Positions 43,708 through 52,393 of a DNA stretch of 64,000 nt are shown piece after piece. Position 1 is the first letter of the stretch. Every line of letters starts with the position of its first letter. Source of the DNA: Gluconobacter aidae (lineage in GTDB: Bacteria; Pseudomonadota; Alphaproteobacteria; Acetobacterales; Acetobacteraceae); contig NZ_WIPH01000011.1 in the NCBI RefSeq assembly GCF_009547075.1, positions 20,384-84,383 on the forward strand, in the 5' to 3' direction. The position numbers and the translations under genes were made by a program. The notes beneath the pieces are model-generated. The model was not told the origin of the DNA and did no database searches. It saw only the letters and a list, made by a program, of their open reading frames with translations.

Positions 43708-45105
43708 ATGAGCAGTGCCCTTTCCAGCAATCCGCCGTCCGACCCGACAACCCCGCGTAGTCATGCTTTGGCGCTTGTCCGGATTGCGCTGCCCCTTGCC
43801 CTGTCGCAGCTCTCCGAAATGGCGATGGGGGTGACGGATACGGTTCTGCTCGGCGGTCTCGGGGTGACGGAACTCGCCATTGGCGGTCTGTCCAGTACGT
43901 TCTTCTTCACGACGATGGTGACGTTTCAGGCCGTTCTCGGCGGGGCAGGGGTGCTTCTGTCACATGGGCGCGGCGCTCAGGATCATGGCCGCATGTCCCA
44001 TGACGGGCGCAGCGTCATGAGTGCGACACTCGCGCTCGCCATCGCGGTTTTCATTCCGTGTGCCCTGCTGCTGGCATTTTCGAAAACCATCTTCACTTCC
44101 ATCGGCGAACCGGCGGAAGTCATCACGCATGGCAGCCGCTTCATCGACATCCTGCTGCTGTCGCTGCTGCCCGATCTGGCGATCATCGGGGTGCTGCGTG
44201 TCGCGCTGCCGGCGCTGGGTGCCGAGACGCTGCTGCTCTGGATCATGCCCGCCATGGCGATCTGCAATGGTCTGACAAATGCGGCGCTGATCCACGGCTG
44301 GGCGGGACTTCCGGCCATGGGGCTTTATGGTTCCGCAACGGCCACGACCCTGACAGGCTGGGTCGTCAGTTTTGCCCTGTTCGGTCTCTGCCTGACCCAC
44401 GAGCGCGTCCGGGCGGTGCTGAAGCCCGCGCCCGTGCAGTGGGCTGTCATGAAGGATCTGCTGAAGCTGGGTGGCCCGATGATGATGGGCGCGGCAGCCG
44501 AAATCCTGATGTTCCAGATTACCAGCCTGCGCGCTGGCGAACTCGGGACACACAGTCTGGCCGCCCATCAGGTGGCGCTGAATATCAGTTCGCTGCTGTT
44601 CATGGTGTGTCTGGCCATCGGGCAGGCGACCAATGTCCGGGTGGCTTACTGGCGCGGTGCGGGACGGATGGATCAGAGCCGGCGTGCAGCCCTGACGGGC
44701 ACGGGAATCGTCCTGATGTGGAGCCTCGCGACATCCTCGCTGCTGCTGATCTGGCCGGAAAAGATCCTGCCGCTGTATTTTTCGAATCGCGCGCCCGATC
44801 CCGAGACTACGGCGCTCGTGGTCATCCTGCTGCGGACCGCCGGGCTGTACCAGATCGTAGACGGCCTGCAATGTGTATTCAGCGGTGCCCTGCGGGGCTG
44901 CGGCGACGCCATTACACCCATGCTGATCGCTATAGCGAGCTACGGGCTGGTCGGACTGGTTTTCGGGGGGTGGCTGGCCTTCCACCAGCATGTCGGGGTG
45001 GAAGGTCTCTGGATCGGTATGGCGCTGGCGCTGGCCACGACCTGCGTGGCCTTCGGGATCAGGCTGCTGCGCGTGATGCGCAAGCCCGAGCCTGCCACAT
45101 CGTAA
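43708..45105 (+). CDS. MATE-family efflux transporter
   Basis: A 465-residue inner-membrane exporter with twelve predicted hydrophobic segments and two homologous halves. ALVRIALPLALSQLSEMAMGVTDTVLLGGLG and the second-half LLKLGGPMMMGAAAEILMFQ (both read in parts) are MATE (NorM-type) signatures; LRGCGDAITPMLI is also typical. These proteins expel cationic drugs or metabolites in exchange for sodium ions or protons. ATG 43708 follows AGGAAGG. The last 47 bp overlap the 3' end of the opposite-strand MFS gene. Confidence 0.9.
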   Translation: MSSALSSNPPSDPTTPRSHALALVRIALPLALSQLSEMAMGVTDTVLLGGLGVTELAIGGLSSTFFFTTMVTFQAVLGGAGVLLSHGRGAQDHGRMSHDGRSVMSATLALAIAVFIPCALLLAFSKTIFTSIGEPAEVITHGSRFIDILLLSLLPDLAIIGVLRVALPALGAETLLLWIMPAMAICNGLTNAALIHGWAGLPAMGLYGSATATTLTGWVVSFALFGLCLTHERVRAVLKPAPVQWAVMKDLLKLGGPMMMGAAAEILMFQITSLRAGELGTHSLAAHQVALNISSLLFMVCLAIGQATNVRVAYWRGAGRMDQSRRAALTGTGIVLMWSLATSSLLLIWPEKILPLYFSNRAPDPETTALVVILLRTAGLYQIVDGLQCVFSGALRGCGDAITPMLIAIASYGLVGLVFGGWLAFHQHVGVEGLWIGMALALATTCVAFGIRLLRVMRKPEPATS

Positions 45106-46273
45106 CTCCGTAGATCACCAGTCCCAGCGCCGAGAACAGCGCGCCGCCCCAGCCAACGGATCCCAGGCCGAGCCCTGAACTGACCAGCACCGCCCCCAGC
45201 CATGCCCCGAAGGCGTTGGCGAGATTGAACGCCGAGTGGTTGAGCGAGGCAGCGAGGGTCTGTGCGTCTCCCGCGACTTCCATCAGGCGGGTCTGGAGGG
45301 CAGGGGAAAGCATGATGATCCCGGCCGGAACCAGAAACGTGACCGGCAGCATGGCGTAGGGCGAGGGCAGCAGCAGCCAGAACCCCAGCATGAAAACAAT
45401 GCTTCCCGTCAAAGAGACGATCACCGTCCGGTCGATGCTGCGGTCAACCATGGCTCCGCCAAACGCATTGCCTGCGACCATGCCCAGTCCCCACACGACC
45501 TGATAGACAGCCACCAGCCAGCCCGGCAGATGCGTCACCTGCGTCAGGCCAGTCGTCAGGAAGGTGTAGATCCCGAACAGCCCGCCAAATCCGACCGCAC
45601 TGGTCAGCAGCGTCAGCAGAACCTGCGGGCGCTTGAAGGCGCCGAGTTCGGTTAATGCGGTTGCGCCCGGATGCGGCCTGTCGCGTGGTGCGAAGAACCA
45701 GATCCCCACAAAGCATACGGCGCCCAGAGCCGCGATCGTGCCATAGGCCACGCGCCATCCCACGTGATTGGCGGCATAGGTGGAGAGCGGAGATCCGATA
45801 ACGGTCGAAATCATGATGCCCGACAGTACGCGGCCGACGGCCCGTCCGCGTCGGGCACGCTCGACCATCGACGCGCCGATCACGGCCGAAACACCAAAGA
45901 AAGCGCCGTGAGGCAGCCCTGTGATGAAGCGCATGAGTTCGATGCCCGCAAAGCTGGGCATGAGAATGCTGCCAGTGTTGCCCGCGATGAACAGACATAA
46001 CAGGCAGAGCAGAAGAGTTCGACGCGGCAGGCGTGCGCCCATGACCGCAATCAGCGGGGCTCCGATGACGACGCCCATGGCATAGGCCGAAATCGCCCAG
46101 CTTGCCTGCGAAATGGTGATGTTCAGGGAACGGGAAAATTCCGGCAGCAGCCCCATCATGGCGAATTCGCCGGTGCCGATGGTGAATGTCGCCAGCATGA
46201 GGGACAGCATGGCCGGTCCGACACCGTGGGGCGGGCGTACCCGTTCGACGTCGAGAGGTTCGATGGAGTCCAT
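45059..46273 (-). CDS. MFS transporter (AraJ/sugar-efflux type)
   Basis: A 404-residue major facilitator with twelve hydrophobic segments. FTIGTGEFAMMGLLPEFSR and ISQASWAISAYAMGVVIGAPL at the N-terminus and LPHGAFFGVSAVIGASM are typical of the DHA1 AraJ/NepI/YdhP subgroup that exports arabinose-like compounds, purine ribonucleosides or drugs. The substrate is unknown. Its 3' end overlaps the MATE gene tail to tail by 47 bp. Confidence 0.88.
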   Translation of the reverse strand: MDSIEPLDVERVRPPHGVGPAMLSLMLATFTIGTGEFAMMGLLPEFSRSLNITISQASWAISAYAMGVVIGAPLIAVMGARLPRRTLLLCLLCLFIAGNTGSILMPSFAGIELMRFITGLPHGAFFGVSAVIGASMVERARRGRAVGRVLSGIMISTVIGSPLSTYAANHVGWRVAYGTIAALGAVCFVGIWFFAPRDRPHPGATALTELGAFKRPQVLLTLLTSAVGFGGLFGIYTFLTTGLTQVTHLPGWLVAVYQVVWGLGMVAGNAFGGAMVDRSIDRTVIVSLTGSIVFMLGFWLLLPSPYAMLPVTFLVPAGIIMLSPALQTRLMEVAGDAQTLAASLNHSAFNLANAFGAWLGAVLVSSGLGLGSVGWGGALFSALGLVIYGVTMWQARACASRAAA

Positions 46274-46334
46274 AAGGAGAATTCCGGGAATGGAGGTCGG
46301 AATCGTCCTGCCAGTGCCGGATCGTGAAACGCGG

Positions 46335-46364
46335 TCGTGGCCCCCTCTCTCGGAGGAGCCACGA
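46335..46364 (-). terminator. Hairpin between LysM and MFS genes
   Basis: A perfect outer stem TCGTGGC/GCCACGA with additional inner C/G pairs lies 8 bp after the LysM gene stop on the minus strand. There is no strong uridine tract. Confidence 0.45.
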
Positions 46365-46372
46365 CGAACACA

Positions 46373-46843
46373 TCAGCTCTCGGTTGGCAGTCGGATGGTC
46401 TGACCCGGATAAATGTCATCCTTGGATGTGACAAGCGGTTGATTTGCATCAAGCAGCTCATCACCCGTGACATCCTGCGGCAGCTTCTGGGCGACCTCGT
46501 CCAGAGTCTTGCTGGTCTTGATCTCCAGAAACTCCGGATCGGGCGTGCCGGGTGGCACGGCAATCTCGGCCTCGACCGCGGAAACGCCCGCGACGTTGCC
46601 AGCCGCCAGGATCATCTGGTCACGTTCCTTGGCGCTTTCCGCCTTGCCACGCAGATAGATCGTGCGGTCATCGATCACCAGATGGGACATGTGCATCTGG
46701 GCGAGGCCAAATCTCTTGAAGGCACGCTTGATGACGCTTTCCCCGGGCTTGGGGGGCAGCGGCGCGTCAAGGGACTGGACCAGTCCTTCGAGGGAGCCTT
46801 CGCCGATACGGCCGGCCTTGGGGTTGAAGCGATAGATTTTCAT
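46373..46843 (-). CDS. BON-LysM domain protein (YgaU/Kbp-like)
   Basis: A 156-residue protein with a BON domain (about 30-95; VIKRAFKRFGL to VSAVEAEIAV) and a C-terminal LysM domain (about 105-155; FLEIKTSKTLDEVAQKL to YPGQTIRLP). The same layout occurs in Escherichia coli YgaU/Kbp, a cytoplasmic potassium-binding protein induced by osmotic stress. There is no signal peptide, matching Kbp. A hairpin-rich intergenic region shared with rpsD lies upstream. Confidence 0.83.
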   Translation of the reverse strand: MKIYRFNPKAGRIGEGSLEGLVQSLDAPLPPKPGESVIKRAFKRFGLAQMHMSHLVIDDRTIYLRGKAESAKERDQMILAAGNVAGVSAVEAEIAVPPGTPDPEFLEIKTSKTLDEVAQKLPQDVTGDELLDANQPLVTSKDDIYPGQTIRLPTES

Positions 46844-47208
46844 ACAGGAAACTCGAAAAAGCGTGTTGCTCCCCCAAGGAGCACTTCTTCAGAAGCACAG
46901 GGGGAGTTCCGGACCGTTAGCGCAGCAGGACATAAAGTGGTTGCGCATTTTCCGAACCCCCATTGCAAGAAAATCACAGGGCTCGCAAGCAGGTTTTGAT
47001 TGACCCCGACCGGGGACTCCTGTAGGCGCGACGGCACAGCCGGAAACGTGGACGGACCGGCCGGACCATCAGTGCGGGATTCTGCGTCCCGTCGGCCCGG
47101 CATCTGGGTACGCGCCCGTCCTTTCCAATCCGGGGAAGGGCCTACCGGCACAACAAAACGGACCGCCATGCAGCATGGGGCGGTTCTGATGAGTACAGGG
47201 GTCAACCC
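46844..47208. other. Structured intergenic region before rpsD and the LysM gene
   Basis: No gene is visible in these 365 bp. Near the LysM gene a nested hairpin pairs CTCCCCC with GGGGGAG (about 46872-46906) around an inner CTTCT/AGAAG stem. Near rpsD a hairpin at 47160-47186 (GGACCGCCATG against CATGGGGCGGTTC with a 2-nt bulge and CAG loop) ends 22 nt before the rpsD ATG. The rpsD ribosome binding site GGGG can pair with the ACCC just before the ATG. TTGACC at about 47000 could be a -35 box, but the -10 is unclear. Confidence 0.5.
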
Positions 47209-47826
47209 ATGTCCAAGCGTCTTGAGAGCAAGTACAAGATCAATCGCCGCCTCGGCGTCAACCTGTGGGGCCGTGCCAAGTCCCCGGTCAACCGTCGCGA
47301 ATATGGCCCCGGCCAGCACGGTCAGCGCCGCAAGCAGAAGCCGTCCGACTTCTCCATCCAGCTGATGGCCAAGCAGAAGCTCAAGGGCTACTACGGCAAC
47401 ATCAGCGAGAAGCAGTTCCGCAAATATTATGACGAAGCCGTCCGTCGCAAGGGTGATACGTCCGAGAACCTGATCGGTCTGCTCGAGCGTCGTCTGGATG
47501 CCGTCGTGTACCGTCTGAAGTTCGCGATCACGCCGTTCGCTTCGCGTCAGTTCATCAGCCACGGCCACGTCACGGTCAACGGCAAGAAGGTGAACATCCC
47601 GTCCTACCTCGTGAAGGAAGGTGACGTCATCGAGGTTCGTGACTCCTCCAAGCAGCTCGCCATCGTGCTCGACGCTGTGCAGACAGGTGAGCGCGACACG
47701 CCGGAATACGTCGAAGTCGATCATCGCCAGATGAAGGGCACGTTCCTGCGGACCCCGGTTCTCTCCGATGTGCCGTACCCGGTGCAGATGGAACCGAACC
47801 TGGTCGTCGAGTTCTACTCCCGCTAA
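47209..47826 (+). CDS. rpsD: 30S ribosomal protein S4
   Basis: Primary 16S rRNA-binding protein that nucleates 30S assembly and, in several bacteria, represses its own mRNA. The 205 residues begin [21 protein letters not shown] and include [19 protein letters not shown] and the S4 RNA-binding domain ([35 protein letters not shown]). It lies apart from the alpha operon, as a single gene, which is usual in alphaproteobacteria. Confidence 0.97.
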   Translation: MSKRLESKYKINRRLGVNLWGRAKSPVNRREYGPGQHGQRRKQKPSDFSIQLMAKQKLKGYYGNISEKQFRKYYDEAVRRKGDTSENLIGLLERRLDAVVYRLKFAITPFASRQFISHGHVTVNGKKVNIPSYLVKEGDVIEVRDSSKQLAIVLDAVQTGERDTPEYVEVDHRQMKGTFLRTPVLSDVPYPVQMEPNLVVEFYSR

Positions 47827-47865
47827 TCCGATCCCGGGCCCTGCGGCCCGGATCAGAAAGCGACC

Positions 47866-47907
47866 GGAAAGCGCCGGGCGGGTCTCCCGTCCGGCGCTTC
47901 CTGTTTT
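47866..47907 (+). terminator. Terminator between rpsD and prfC
   Basis: A 16-17 bp stem (GGAAAGCGCCGGGCGGG against CCCGTCCGGCGCTTCC, 3-nt loop) is followed by TGTTTTC. An additional hairpin (CGGGCC/GGCCCG) stands just upstream at about 47831-47854. Confidence 0.7.
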
Positions 47908-47992
47908 CAGGCCCACCGCCCGGATGCGCGGCCAGTGTCGGTTTGCGACGTTCTGGCGCGGTTTCGGGCGTCCCGTTCCCATCGGAGTTCCC

Positions 47993-49540
47993 ATGTCCGA
48001 AGCCCCCAGCGCGGAAATCAGCCGCGAGATCGCCCGTCGGCGTACCTTTGCCATCATTTCCCATCCGGATGCCGGTAAAACGACCCTGACCGAGCGTATC
48101 CTGCGTGCCGGTGGTGCCATCCAGATGGCAGGCAATGTCCGCGCCAAGGGCGAGCGCCGTCGGACCAAATCCGACTGGATGGGTATCGAGCGCGACCGTG
48201 GCATTTCCGTCGTGACCTCGGTCATGACCTTCGAATACGGCGACTGCGTCTTCAACCTGCTCGACACGCCGGGTCATGAAGACTTCTCCGAAGATACCTA
48301 CCGTACCCTGACGGCCGTGGACTGCGCGGTCATGGTGATTGACGCGGCCAAGGGCATCGAGGACCGGACGCGCAAGCTGTTCGAGATCTGCCGTCTGCGT
48401 GACATTCCCATCGTCACCTTCATCAACAAGATGGACCGTGAGGCGCAGGACTGTTTCGCGCTGCTCGACGAGATCGCCAGCACGCTGGCCCTCGATACGT
48501 CCCCGGCGACCTGGCCGATCGGGCGAGCCGCAAAGTTCATCGGTACTTACGACCTGCGCACGAAGGAAGTGCACACCAAGGAACCTGTCGGCGAGGACGA
48601 TCCCCGCATCATTCAGATGCGCGAGGAAGTCGAGCTTGCCGAAGCGGCACTGCCCGAGTTCGACCGGGAATCCTTCGATGCCGGTCATCTCTCCCCGGTG
48701 TTTTTCGGCTCGGCCATGAAGGAAATCGGCGTCACGGATCTGCTCGATGCGCTCGTCGCCTATGGCCCGGCCCCGCGCGCCCAGCAGACCGAGACCCGGG
48801 AAGTGAAGGCCAGCGAGGATCAGGTCACCGCGCTGGTGTTCAAGATCCAGGCCAACATGGACCCCAACCACCGCGACCGCATGGCGTTTGCCCGCGTCTG
48901 CTCCGGCCGTCTGACCCGTGGGATGCGCCTCAAACATGTCCGCACCGGCAAGCAGTTCGCCCTGCACACGCCACAGTTCTTCTTCGCCCGTGACCGCCAG
49001 CTTGCCGAAGAAGCATTCGGTGGAGACGTCGTGGGGATTCCGAACCACGGGACATTGCGGATTGGCGACACGCTGAGCGAGAATGAAGATCTGCGTTTCA
49101 CTGGCGTGCCGCACTTTGCGCCTGAGATCCTGCGTCGTGTCCGCCTTGATGACGCGATGAAGGCCAAGAAGCTCCGTCAGGCTCTTGTGGAACTGGCGGA
49201 GGAGGGCGTCGTCCAGCTCTTCCGCCCGCAGGACGGTCTGTCGCCGATTGTGGGCGTGGTCGGGACGCTTCAGCTCGACGTGCTCCAGTCCCGGCTTCAG
49301 GGTGAGTACGGCGTGGCCATCGGCTTCGAGAGCACGCCCTATTCTCTGGCCCGCTGGATCACCGGCGACCGCGCCAAGATCGAGGCGTTTCAGGATCTGA
49401 ACCGTTCCGCCATGGCCGACGATCTGGACGGCGATCCGGTTTTCCTCGCAACATCATCCTTCATGATGCGCCGGACCATTGAGATGAACCCCGATCTGGA
49501 GTTCCATGACATCAAGCAGATCGGCATGGCCTCGGTCTGA
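47993..49540 (+). CDS. prfC: Peptide chain release factor 3
   Basis: GTPase that recycles RF1/RF2 after peptide release. The 515 residues show G1 SHPDAGKTT, the switch region RRRTKSDWMGIERDRGISVVTS (in parts), G3 DTPGHEDFSEDT and G4 NKMDR. The RF3-specific C-terminal half follows, from VRLDDAMKAKKLRQAL onward. ATG 47993 follows CGGAG. Close paralogues EF-G and EF-Tu are excluded by length and the RF3-specific switch sequence. Confidence 0.96.
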   Translation: MSEAPSAEISREIARRRTFAIISHPDAGKTTLTERILRAGGAIQMAGNVRAKGERRRTKSDWMGIERDRGISVVTSVMTFEYGDCVFNLLDTPGHEDFSEDTYRTLTAVDCAVMVIDAAKGIEDRTRKLFEICRLRDIPIVTFINKMDREAQDCFALLDEIASTLALDTSPATWPIGRAAKFIGTYDLRTKEVHTKEPVGEDDPRIIQMREEVELAEAALPEFDRESFDAGHLSPVFFGSAMKEIGVTDLLDALVAYGPAPRAQQTETREVKASEDQVTALVFKIQANMDPNHRDRMAFARVCSGRLTRGMRLKHVRTGKQFALHTPQFFFARDRQLAEEAFGGDVVGIPNHGTLRIGDTLSENEDLRFTGVPHFAPEILRRVRLDDAMKAKKLRQALVELAEEGVVQLFRPQDGLSPIVGVVGTLQLDVLQSRLQGEYGVAIGFESTPYSLARWITGDRAKIEAFQDLNRSAMADDLDGDPVFLATSSFMMRRTIEMNPDLEFHDIKQIGMASV

Positions 49541-49545
49541 AACGG

Positions 49546-49577
49546 AAAAACCCCGCTCTGCAAGGAGCGGGGTTTTT
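49546..49577. terminator. Bidirectional terminator between prfC and mtnK
   Basis: AAAAACCCCGCTC and GAGCGGGGTTTTT form a perfect 13-bp stem around a 6-nt loop, giving a T-tract on both strands. It serves both convergent genes. Confidence 0.93.
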
Positions 49578-49578
49578 C

Positions 49579-50766
49579 TTACAGCCCCATCAGGGAAAGA
49601 ACGCTGTCGAAGGATCGGAGCGATGCGCCTTCGACAATCAGCGTACGCCCGATCTGAAGCGCCTTCTGTCGTGCGAGCAGACGCTCCTGTTCCGTGGTGC
49701 AGAGACCATAATCCGCCACCTGAGCAAATCCGACGGTCCGGCGGATTATCTCCAGTCCGCAGAACCCGGCCGTATCGCGCAGGATTTCGCTCAGGAAGGT
49801 TTCGATGAGGGCTGGTCGGGTATCGGGGCCGGACAGCGCCCACATATCTCCGCAGCCTGCCCGAAGGCCGGTTCGCAGTTCTTCGGAAAACTTCTGCCAG
49901 AAGGCCAGCATCTCTGCCCGAAGCGCAGCCATCTTGTGCGGGGCCGCGCAAAGATGCAGCGCCAGATTGCCCAGATAAAGCCCGCAGTCAAAGCCGATGG
50001 GACCCATCGTTGCGAACTCACCGTCAATGACCCGCACATCCGTGCCATCCAGCATGATGGAGCCCGTGTGCAGGTCCCCGTGCAGCAGGGCCTGCCGGGT
50101 TGTCAGAAAGCGGTCCTGAAGCCATCCGACGGCCTGATGCAGGATCTGGTCGGTCTGGAGCGCCTTCACATCATTTCGCAGACCTGCTTCCGGCTCCGGA
50201 TTGCGGTCGCAGACACGATACGGGTCCGTCAGGATCAGGTCGACCGTAATGCGGGTGAGGGCGGTATTGCCGGAAAACTGTTCCAGCAGATGCGCGCCGG
50301 TCTCAAAGGGCTGACTGACCCAGCCCGTCGCCTGCACGGTGCGGGCGACATATGACCCGATCACGGCGGAAAACCCCGGAGCGGCCTGATCCGCGATCAG
50401 GGCCGAACGCAGCACGTCATGGTCCGTCAGGCATTCCATGACGAGCAGGAACAGGTTCGCATCATAAGCGAAAAGCTCCGGCATCAGCCCCGCAACCGCA
50501 GGGGCGACGGCCTGCATGTAGCGCGACTCATAAAGGGCGCGCTCCAGAGGCATCGGCCAGTCCGGCACCACGCGCACATGGGGGAGCGCCTGCTTGCAGC
50601 ACAATGCTCCCGCCGGACCATTCACCAGGAACACCGTATTGAGATTGCCGTCACTGACCTCGCGAATGTCCCAGTCGGCAGCCGCGCCGCCCAGACGCTC
50701 TGAGAGGTCATGGTGCTGAGCCAGCCACCCCCGCAGGGCCGGGGCATCGAGAATATGGTAGGTCAT
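49579..50766 (-). CDS. mtnK: S-methyl-5-thioribose kinase
   Basis: Phosphorylates methylthioribose in methionine salvage. The 395 residues belong to the aminoglycoside phosphotransferase-like kinases; VSDGNLNTVFLV is the glycine-rich-loop equivalent, ALLHGDLHTGSIML contains the catalytic Asp, and VIDGEFATMGPIGFDCG gives the metal-binding Asp and the DxE-type segment diagnostic for MtnK. It starts within the stop of the Nudix gene (ATGA). No other mtn genes are in the window. Confidence 0.9.
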   Translation of the reverse strand: MTYHILDAPALRGWLAQHHDLSERLGGAAADWDIREVSDGNLNTVFLVNGPAGALCCKQALPHVRVVPDWPMPLERALYESRYMQAVAPAVAGLMPELFAYDANLFLLVMECLTDHDVLRSALIADQAAPGFSAVIGSYVARTVQATGWVSQPFETGAHLLEQFSGNTALTRITVDLILTDPYRVCDRNPEPEAGLRNDVKALQTDQILHQAVGWLQDRFLTTRQALLHGDLHTGSIMLDGTDVRVIDGEFATMGPIGFDCGLYLGNLALHLCAAPHKMAALRAEMLAFWQKFSEELRTGLRAGCGDMWALSGPDTRPALIETFLSEILRDTAGFCGLEIIRRTVGFAQVADYGLCTTEQERLLARQKALQIGRTLIVEGASLRSFDSVLSLMGL

Positions 50767-51461
50767 CGGGTGTGCTCCAGCATGGCAGACAGGGTGGGGA
50801 CGAGCCGTCCGGGCAGTTCCGTATCAGGCTGAAGCAGTTTCAGCGCCTGATATTCCGCATTGCCAAGACGGCGGCAACGCTCCTTCAGGGCTTCGAAATC
50901 CAGTATGGTGGTAAGATCCATTCCGATATCCACGATATGCGTCCGGGGATGTTCGCAGGCCAGAAGGCAGCCCCCGACCTGAGCATCCGCTTCCGTCAGA
51001 CCCAGTTCCTCGTGACATTCCGCCAGAAGCTGGGCCGCCAGATCGATCTCCGCCTCGCCCGCGCGGCTTTCCACATTGCCCGCCGGAGCACCCTGCCAGT
51101 ATCCGGGAAGATAGATGGAGTGTTCGGACCGCTGTCCGATCACGATCCCGTCCGGGGTCCGCAGCAGCCCCACAACCGCCAGCGGACGCAGCGTTTGCGG
51201 ACCATAAAGATCCGGCTCTCGCATCTGGGCGAGAACCCGGCGGTATTCGGACCAGTGACCGCTGATGGCGTCAGGCCCGATGACATCCGCACAGAAAACG
51301 CGGCCGTTATACAGCGTGGGATGTATCGCAAGTGCTGCATCCCAGTGCGACGCCACGCGGGTTTCGAGATCCGGAGACAGCATCGGCATGGAACGCGCAA
51401 CCTGCACGACGACGTCGGGTTTCAGAAGCGTTACAGGCCATTCTGACGGGGAAGGGAACAT
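50763..51461 (-). CDS. Nudix-like hydrolase coupled to mtnK
   Basis: A 232-residue protein with a Nudix-type fold: PLAVVGLLRTPDGIVIGQRS, PGYWQGAPAGNVES and the helix LLAECHEELGL, which corresponds to the REUxEExGU half of the Nudix box with Ala in place of Arg. The upstream G-x5-E half does not fit the consensus spacing, so the box is atypical. The N-terminal 80 residues are an additional domain. ATG 51461 follows CGGAG. It overlaps mtnK, which suggests a nucleotide- or sugar-phosphate-related role near methionine salvage. Confidence 0.75.
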   Translation of the reverse strand: MFPSPSEWPVTLLKPDVVVQVARSMPMLSPDLETRVASHWDAALAIHPTLYNGRVFCADVIGPDAISGHWSEYRRVLAQMREPDLYGPQTLRPLAVVGLLRTPDGIVIGQRSEHSIYLPGYWQGAPAGNVESRAGEAEIDLAAQLLAECHEELGLTEADAQVGGCLLACEHPRTHIVDIGMDLTTILDFEALKERCRRLGNAEYQALKLLQPDTELPGRLVPTLSAMLEHTR

Positions 51462-51533
51462 CTGACGCTCCGGACGAGATAGCGGAAAGGGGGCTCTTTC
51501 ATGGACCGGAATATCCGGCCCCGCAACGTGCCG

Positions 51534-52376
51534 TCAGGGCATTTCAAGCCGGACCGAAACCGGACAGTGATCTGACAGTCCGGCAGGCACCGTATCATTC
51601 CTGTAGGTCATGACCCGCAGGCTGTCTGGCACCAGCCAGTCCCGAGCGGCATTTCCCAGCAGAATATGATCAATGAAATATTCCCCGCCCCAGCAGGGAC
51701 TGGCCTTGCCTGCCGTCGTGAGCGTAACGGGCGTTTCGGCCTCGATCTGTCGCATCAGAGGATCGTGCAGCGTCAGACGGCGGTTGAAGTCACCCAGAAC
51801 CGCATAGGGCTCGCCTTCATCCTGCCGCTCCAGCATCCAGTCCTGCACGATGCGGACCTGTTTATACAGTGTCGGGCAGGAATGCTGACGCTGGTTCAGA
51901 GGCTGGTCCCAGCATCCCGTCTTGAGATGGACCACCAGAAGACGAAGGGTCGCCTGACCGTCGCTGATGCTCACATCCAGCCCCCCCCGTAACTGGTGTG
52001 GAGCGTCCGGGCGCGCGACGTTCAGGTCGGAGACTTCATCATTGACCGTCACGCGCAGATCGCGACGCACGGCCACGCCCACCCGCTGAACCACTGGGTC
52101 TGGCGTCAGGATGATCTGATAGGTCCTGGAACTGAACACGCGGGATGCGGCGAGGGGGCCGTCCACTTCCTCAAATGCTACGATATCCGGGTTCAGATGC
52201 CGGGCATAGGCCGCGAGTTTCGAAAAATCGCGGTGCTCACCGCCTGGAACATCATCCGGCAAAGCCGGATCTCCAGACGGGCGCAGCGTCAGCCAGTCCA
52301 TGTTCCAGGTCGAGAGTTTAACCGTATGGGCAGAAGAAAAACCTGTGCTGGCGGCAAAAATAAGCCCGGCCAGCAT
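51534..52376 (-). CDS. Secreted endonuclease/exonuclease/phosphatase-family protein
   Basis: A 280-residue member of the EEP (DNase I-like) superfamily. Motifs are STWNMDWL, FEEV with the catalytic Glu, VVHLKTGC, GDFNRRL, YFIDHILL and the C-terminal LSDHCPV histidine. The N-terminus ends SSAHT, a likely signal-peptide cleavage site, so it acts outside the cytoplasm on nucleic acid or phosphoesters. The ATG at 52376 has no ribosome binding site and gives a signal peptide without a positive charge. An in-frame CTG 21 bp upstream, preceded by AGGA, would add a Lys. It lies 17 bp after the carbonic anhydrase stop. Confidence 0.8.
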   Translation of the reverse strand: MLAGLIFAASTGFSSAHTVKLSTWNMDWLTLRPSGDPALPDDVPGGEHRDFSKLAAYARHLNPDIVAFEEVDGPLAASRVFSSRTYQIILTPDPVVQRVGVAVRRDLRVTVNDEVSDLNVARPDAPHQLRGGLDVSISDGQATLRLLVVHLKTGCWDQPLNQRQHSCPTLYKQVRIVQDWMLERQDEGEPYAVLGDFNRRLTLHDPLMRQIEAETPVTLTTAGKASPCWGGEYFIDHILLGNAARDWLVPDSLRVMTYRNDTVPAGLSDHCPVSVRLEMP

Positions 52377-52393
52377 GGAGGCAACTGCCTGTT

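Noticed and set aside
47000..47365. A 121-codon frame overlapping the rpsD leader and start
   Set aside because: It is in a different frame from rpsD, covers the structured leader, and has no ribosome binding site.
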